Of a stretch of 64,000 nt of DNA, positions 61,802 through 64,000 are shown piece by piece (the first letter of the stretch is position 1; every line of letters starts with the position of its first letter). The DNA lies in NCBI GenBank assembly GCA_900543755.1, contig UQSP01000001.1:79121-143120 (forward strand). The letters are read 5' to 3'. Origin of the DNA: an uncultured Eubacteriales bacterium (GTDB lineage: Bacteria > Bacillota > Clostridia > Christensenellales > Pumilibacteraceae). A program made the translations under genes and the position numbers. The notes under the pieces were generated by a model. It ran no database searches, had not been told where the DNA came from, and saw nothing but the letters and a program-made list of their open reading frames with translations.

Positions 61802-63763
61802 ATGGCAAGTTTATCGCTCAGACACGTCTACAAAATTTATCCGGGCAATGTTAAGGCAGTAAGCGACTTCAACCTGGAGATTGACGATAAAGAGTTTATT
61901 GTGTTCGTAGGTCCGTCGGGTTGCGGAAAATCCACCACTTTGCGTATGATTGCAGGTCTGGAGGAAATCTCCGCCGGCGAGCTTTATATTGACGGCAAAC
62001 TCGTCAACGACGTAGAACCCAAAGACAGGGATATCGCAATGGTGTTCCAGAACTACGCTCTTTATCCGCACATGACCGTGTATGAAAACATGGCATTCGG
62101 TCTGCGTCTCAGAAAAATGGCTTCTCAGGAAATCGACGACAGGGTTAAGGAGGCTGCGGCCATCCTCGGCATCACTCCTTTGCTTTCGCGTAAGCCCAAA
62201 GCGCTTTCCGGCGGTCAGCGTCAGCGTGTCGCATTGGGACGTGCTATAGTGCGTGAGCCTAAGGTCTTCCTTCTGGACGAACCTCTTTCCAACCTCGACG
62301 CGAAACTGCGTGTTCAGATGCGTACCGAGATTACCAAGCTTCACCACAAACTTGCCACAACCTTTATATACGTCACCCACGACCAGACCGAGGCTATGAC
62401 CATGGGTACCCGTATCGTCGTCATGAAAGACGGTATCGTACAGCAGGTCGATACTCCTCAGTTCCTTTACGACAGCCCCGAGAATAAGTTTGTTGCGTCC
62501 TTTTTGGGCTCTCCGCAGATGAACTTCTTCGAGCATGCCGTGCTTTCCCGCGAGAAGGGTAAGATGTACGCTTCTTTCGGCAGCAACAAGATTGAAATTC
62601 CCGAAGAGAAGGCAAAACGCCTTATCGACGAGGCTTATATCGGACAGGAAATTACTTTGGGCGTCCGTCCCGAAGATATTCACGACGAGGAAATCTTTAT
62701 TTCTTCTTCGCCCAATACCGTTATCAACGCGCACGTCGACGTTATGGAAAAACTCGGAAACGAAACCTTCCTTTATATGGAAGTTGACGGCAAAGAGGAT
62801 TATACCGTCGCACGTATCGACGCTCGTACTTCCATCAAGGCGGGCGAAAACGTTAAACTCGCCATCGACGCGCATCACCTGCATTTCTTCGATAATAAGA
62901 CCGAGCTTACTATCATGGGCGTACCGCGTTACAATATGATTGACGCTGAGCTTAATGTGGGCGAGGGCAATACTTTGGTGATTTCCTTCGGCGACAGCAA
63001 AATCGTGCTTCCCGAGGCGGTTGCTGCAAAACTTACCGCTCCCGGCGCCGTAGGCGGCAAGGTCAAACTGGGTATTCCGCCCGAAGCTTTGACCACCGAA
63101 GCTACTTCCGAATTCGACGCTGTCATCAAAGCTACCGCCGATTTTACCGAGCCTTTCCCGAGATTCACGGCTGTTTATTCCGCAGTCAAAGGCAAGACTA
63201 CTTTCATGGTTGCTAAACACCCGCTTGACGCGGACGTTAAGAACGGGGCAAAACTTACCTATTACGTCAACCCCGACAAAATCATGCTGTTCGATATGTA
63301 TTCGGGCGAAAGAATTATTGCTTTCCGTGCGGTTTCCGATAACAAGACGCTTGCAAAAGTTGCCCTTAAGGAAGTCGTTACCAAAGTTAAACCCGCTCAG
63401 TCCGCTGAAGGCGCGCCTCAGGCCGAGCCCGAGACTATCGTCAACAAATACGCTGTCGTTTCTTTCGGAAAAAGCAAGCTTACGTTGCCTAACGACGACG
63501 GCAAGTTCGACGAGGGCGAATATGAAGTTATCGTCGATTACAAGAACATGGAAACGGGCAAGGAAGCCGTTCAGGCTAATCCGAAGCTTGTCATCTCCGG
63601 CGTTGTCGAAGATGCTGATGTTCTTGGCGACAACACCATCGTCTATGCAAGCGTTGACGGTATGCAGCCTTACTTTACCGGTATCGTTGCCGGCACTCCC
63701 AAACTTAACATCGGCGACAAAATCAAATTCGTTATCAAGGCCGACGGCGTAAAGAAAGCGTAA
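61802..63763 (+). CDS. MsmK/UgpC-type sugar ABC transporter ATPase with a long C-terminal extension
   Basis: A 653-residue protein, against about 370 for the family. The ATPase part is standard: FVGPSGCGKSTTLRMIAGLE, VFQNYALYPHMTV, the LSGGQRQRVALGRAIV signature and VFLLDEPLSNLDAKLR, then the switch His in YVTHDQTEAM. It energises carbohydrate import with membrane subunits encoded elsewhere; one MsmK-like ATPase often serves several transporters. After the usual regulatory OB-fold domain (about 235-370) two more related domains appear: the strand motif SFG-x-x-K-[IL]-x-[IL]-P recurs at about residues 258, 395 and 554. ATG with AAGGAGAGG upstream. It stands alone, with its own promoter and terminator. 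Confidence 0.9.
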   Translation: MASLSLRHVYKIYPGNVKAVSDFNLEIDDKEFIVFVGPSGCGKSTTLRMIAGLEEISAGELYIDGKLVNDVEPKDRDIAMVFQNYALYPHMTVYENMAFGLRLRKMASQEIDDRVKEAAAILGITPLLSRKPKALSGGQRQRVALGRAIVREPKVFLLDEPLSNLDAKLRVQMRTEITKLHHKLATTFIYVTHDQTEAMTMGTRIVVMKDGIVQQVDTPQFLYDSPENKFVASFLGSPQMNFFEHAVLSREKGKMYASFGSNKIEIPEEKAKRLIDEAYIGQEITLGVRPEDIHDEEIFISSSPNTVINAHVDVMEKLGNETFLYMEVDGKEDYTVARIDARTSIKAGENVKLAIDAHHLHFFDNKTELTIMGVPRYNMIDAELNVGEGNTLVISFGDSKIVLPEAVAAKLTAPGAVGGKVKLGIPPEALTTEATSEFDAVIKATADFTEPFPRFTAVYSAVKGKTTFMVAKHPLDADVKNGAKLTYYVNPDKIMLFDMYSGERIIAFRAVSDNKTLAKVALKEVVTKVKPAQSAEGAPQAEPETIVNKYAVVSFGKSKLTLPNDDGKFDEGEYEVIVDYKNMETGKEAVQANPKLVISGVVEDADVLGDNTIVYASVDGMQPYFTGIVAGTPKLNIGDKIKFVIKADGVKKA

Positions 63764-63782
63764 AAAACATTCAATAAACACT

Positions 63783-63820
63783 AAGGCGTATCGCGATAAA
63801 AGCGGTACGCCTTTTTCTTT
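63783..63820 (+). terminator. Terminator of the ABC ATPase gene
   Basis: AAGGCGTATCGC (63783-63794) pairs with GCGGTACGCCTT (63802-63813, one G-U) around a 7-base loop; TTTCTTT follows. Confidence 0.88.
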
Positions 63821-63953
63821 GATTTTTTGCCTGTGTCCAGTGTTATTAAAACAGCTGTTGTGCAGTCGCTATTACCTTTTATCCGATTAAACTTTATTAT
63901 AAAGACTTTTATGTTGAGGGTTGGTTTATTACGATAAAGTGATAGAATTTTTC

Positions 63954-64000
63954 CTGTCTCTTATACACATCTGACGCTGCCGACGAACTCTAGGGTGTAG
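63954..64000. other. Sequencing adapter (Nextera) at the contig end, not genomic
   Basis: Bases 63954-63972 are the 19-base transposon mosaic end CTGTCTCTTATACACATCT, 63973-63986 are GACGCTGCCGACGA (Nextera read adapter, i5 side), 63987-63994 (ACTCTAGG) sit where the i5 index belongs, and 63995-64000 (GTGTAG) begin the P5 flow-cell primer complement. The order and spacing match the library construct exactly, so this is untrimmed adapter. Confidence 0.97.

Noticed and set aside
61811..63781. A 656-codon open frame antisense to the ABC ATPase gene
   Set aside because: It mirrors the coding frame on the other strand, has no family motifs and arises from codon bias of the real gene.

Overview
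The window looks like one end of a chromosomal contig from an anaerobic, low-to-mid GC Firmicute, most likely an uncultured member of the Clostridia. Supporting this are strong AGGAGG-type ribosome binding sites, frequent TTG and GTG starts, canonical TTGACA/TATAAT promoters with 17-18 bp spacers, intrinsic terminators after most operons, a guanine-type purine riboswitch, a manganese (yybP-ykoY) riboswitch, a CwlD-like amidase, a cytoplasmic Ser/Thr kinase with its PP2C phosphatase, and an oxygen-sensitive glycyl radical enzyme. The last 47 bases are not genomic: they read as a Nextera adapter followed by an index and the start of a flow-cell primer, so the contig ends at about 63953.

Layout. 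1-5.8 kb: envelope precursor genes (3' end of uppP, an O-antigen-ligase-type membrane protein, a GT28-like glycosyltransferase, ddl) and NADP isocitrate dehydrogenase. 5.9-6.5 kb: a gene-free stretch with a candidate structured RNA. 6.6-7.9 kb: a sigma-region-4-like protein and a membrane SH3-domain protein. 8.0-20.65 kb: a compact one-strand run of phage morphogenesis genes (large terminase, portal, scaffold, major capsid, adaptor, tail/beta-propeller proteins, coiled-coil protein, holin-like protein) with no recognisable integrase, replication, repressor or endolysin gene. 20.8-23.6 kb: Ser/Thr kinase and PP2C phosphatase, convergent with the phage block and sharing a bidirectional terminator. 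24-27.7 kb: guanine-riboswitch-controlled purine permease, a three-copy tandem repeat of about 105 bp, and purA. 28.2 kb: tRNA-Leu(CAG). 28.5-32.6 kb: AraC regulator divergent from a glycyl radical activase and an unusual glycyl radical enzyme. 32.7-36.4 kb: Mn riboswitch with mntP, GH35 beta-galactosidase, SGNH esterase. 36.9-40.4 kb: membrane-anchored protein of unknown function, murG, alpha/beta hydrolase. 40.7-46.8 kb: type II topoisomerase B and A subunits and an ABC-F ATPase. 47.2-49.5 kb: M1-type metallopeptidase and CwlD-like amidase. 49.6-55.9 kb: aromatic amino acid operon tyrA-aroC-aroB-aroA-aroE-aroQ-aroK. 55.9-60.1 kb: phosphohexomutase, transketolase and a YfbR-type nucleotidase. 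60.3-61.5 kb: argD on the minus strand. 61.8-63.8 kb: an unusually long MsmK/UgpC-type sugar ABC ATPase.

How it fits together. Apart from the phage block, the genes are ordinary biosynthesis, envelope and carbohydrate functions. The aro operon and transketolase belong to one metabolic stream (erythrose-4-phosphate into chorismate), and uppP, ddl and murG are peptidoglycan steps. The phage block carries head and short-tail genes without visible means to integrate, replicate or lyse, and all its frames are open. It is the best candidate for something undescribed: a domesticated, gene-transfer-agent-like or satellite particle locus, with the sigma-like protein upstream as a possible controller. 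That interpretation is inference. All functional calls are from reading the translated sequences, with no database search.
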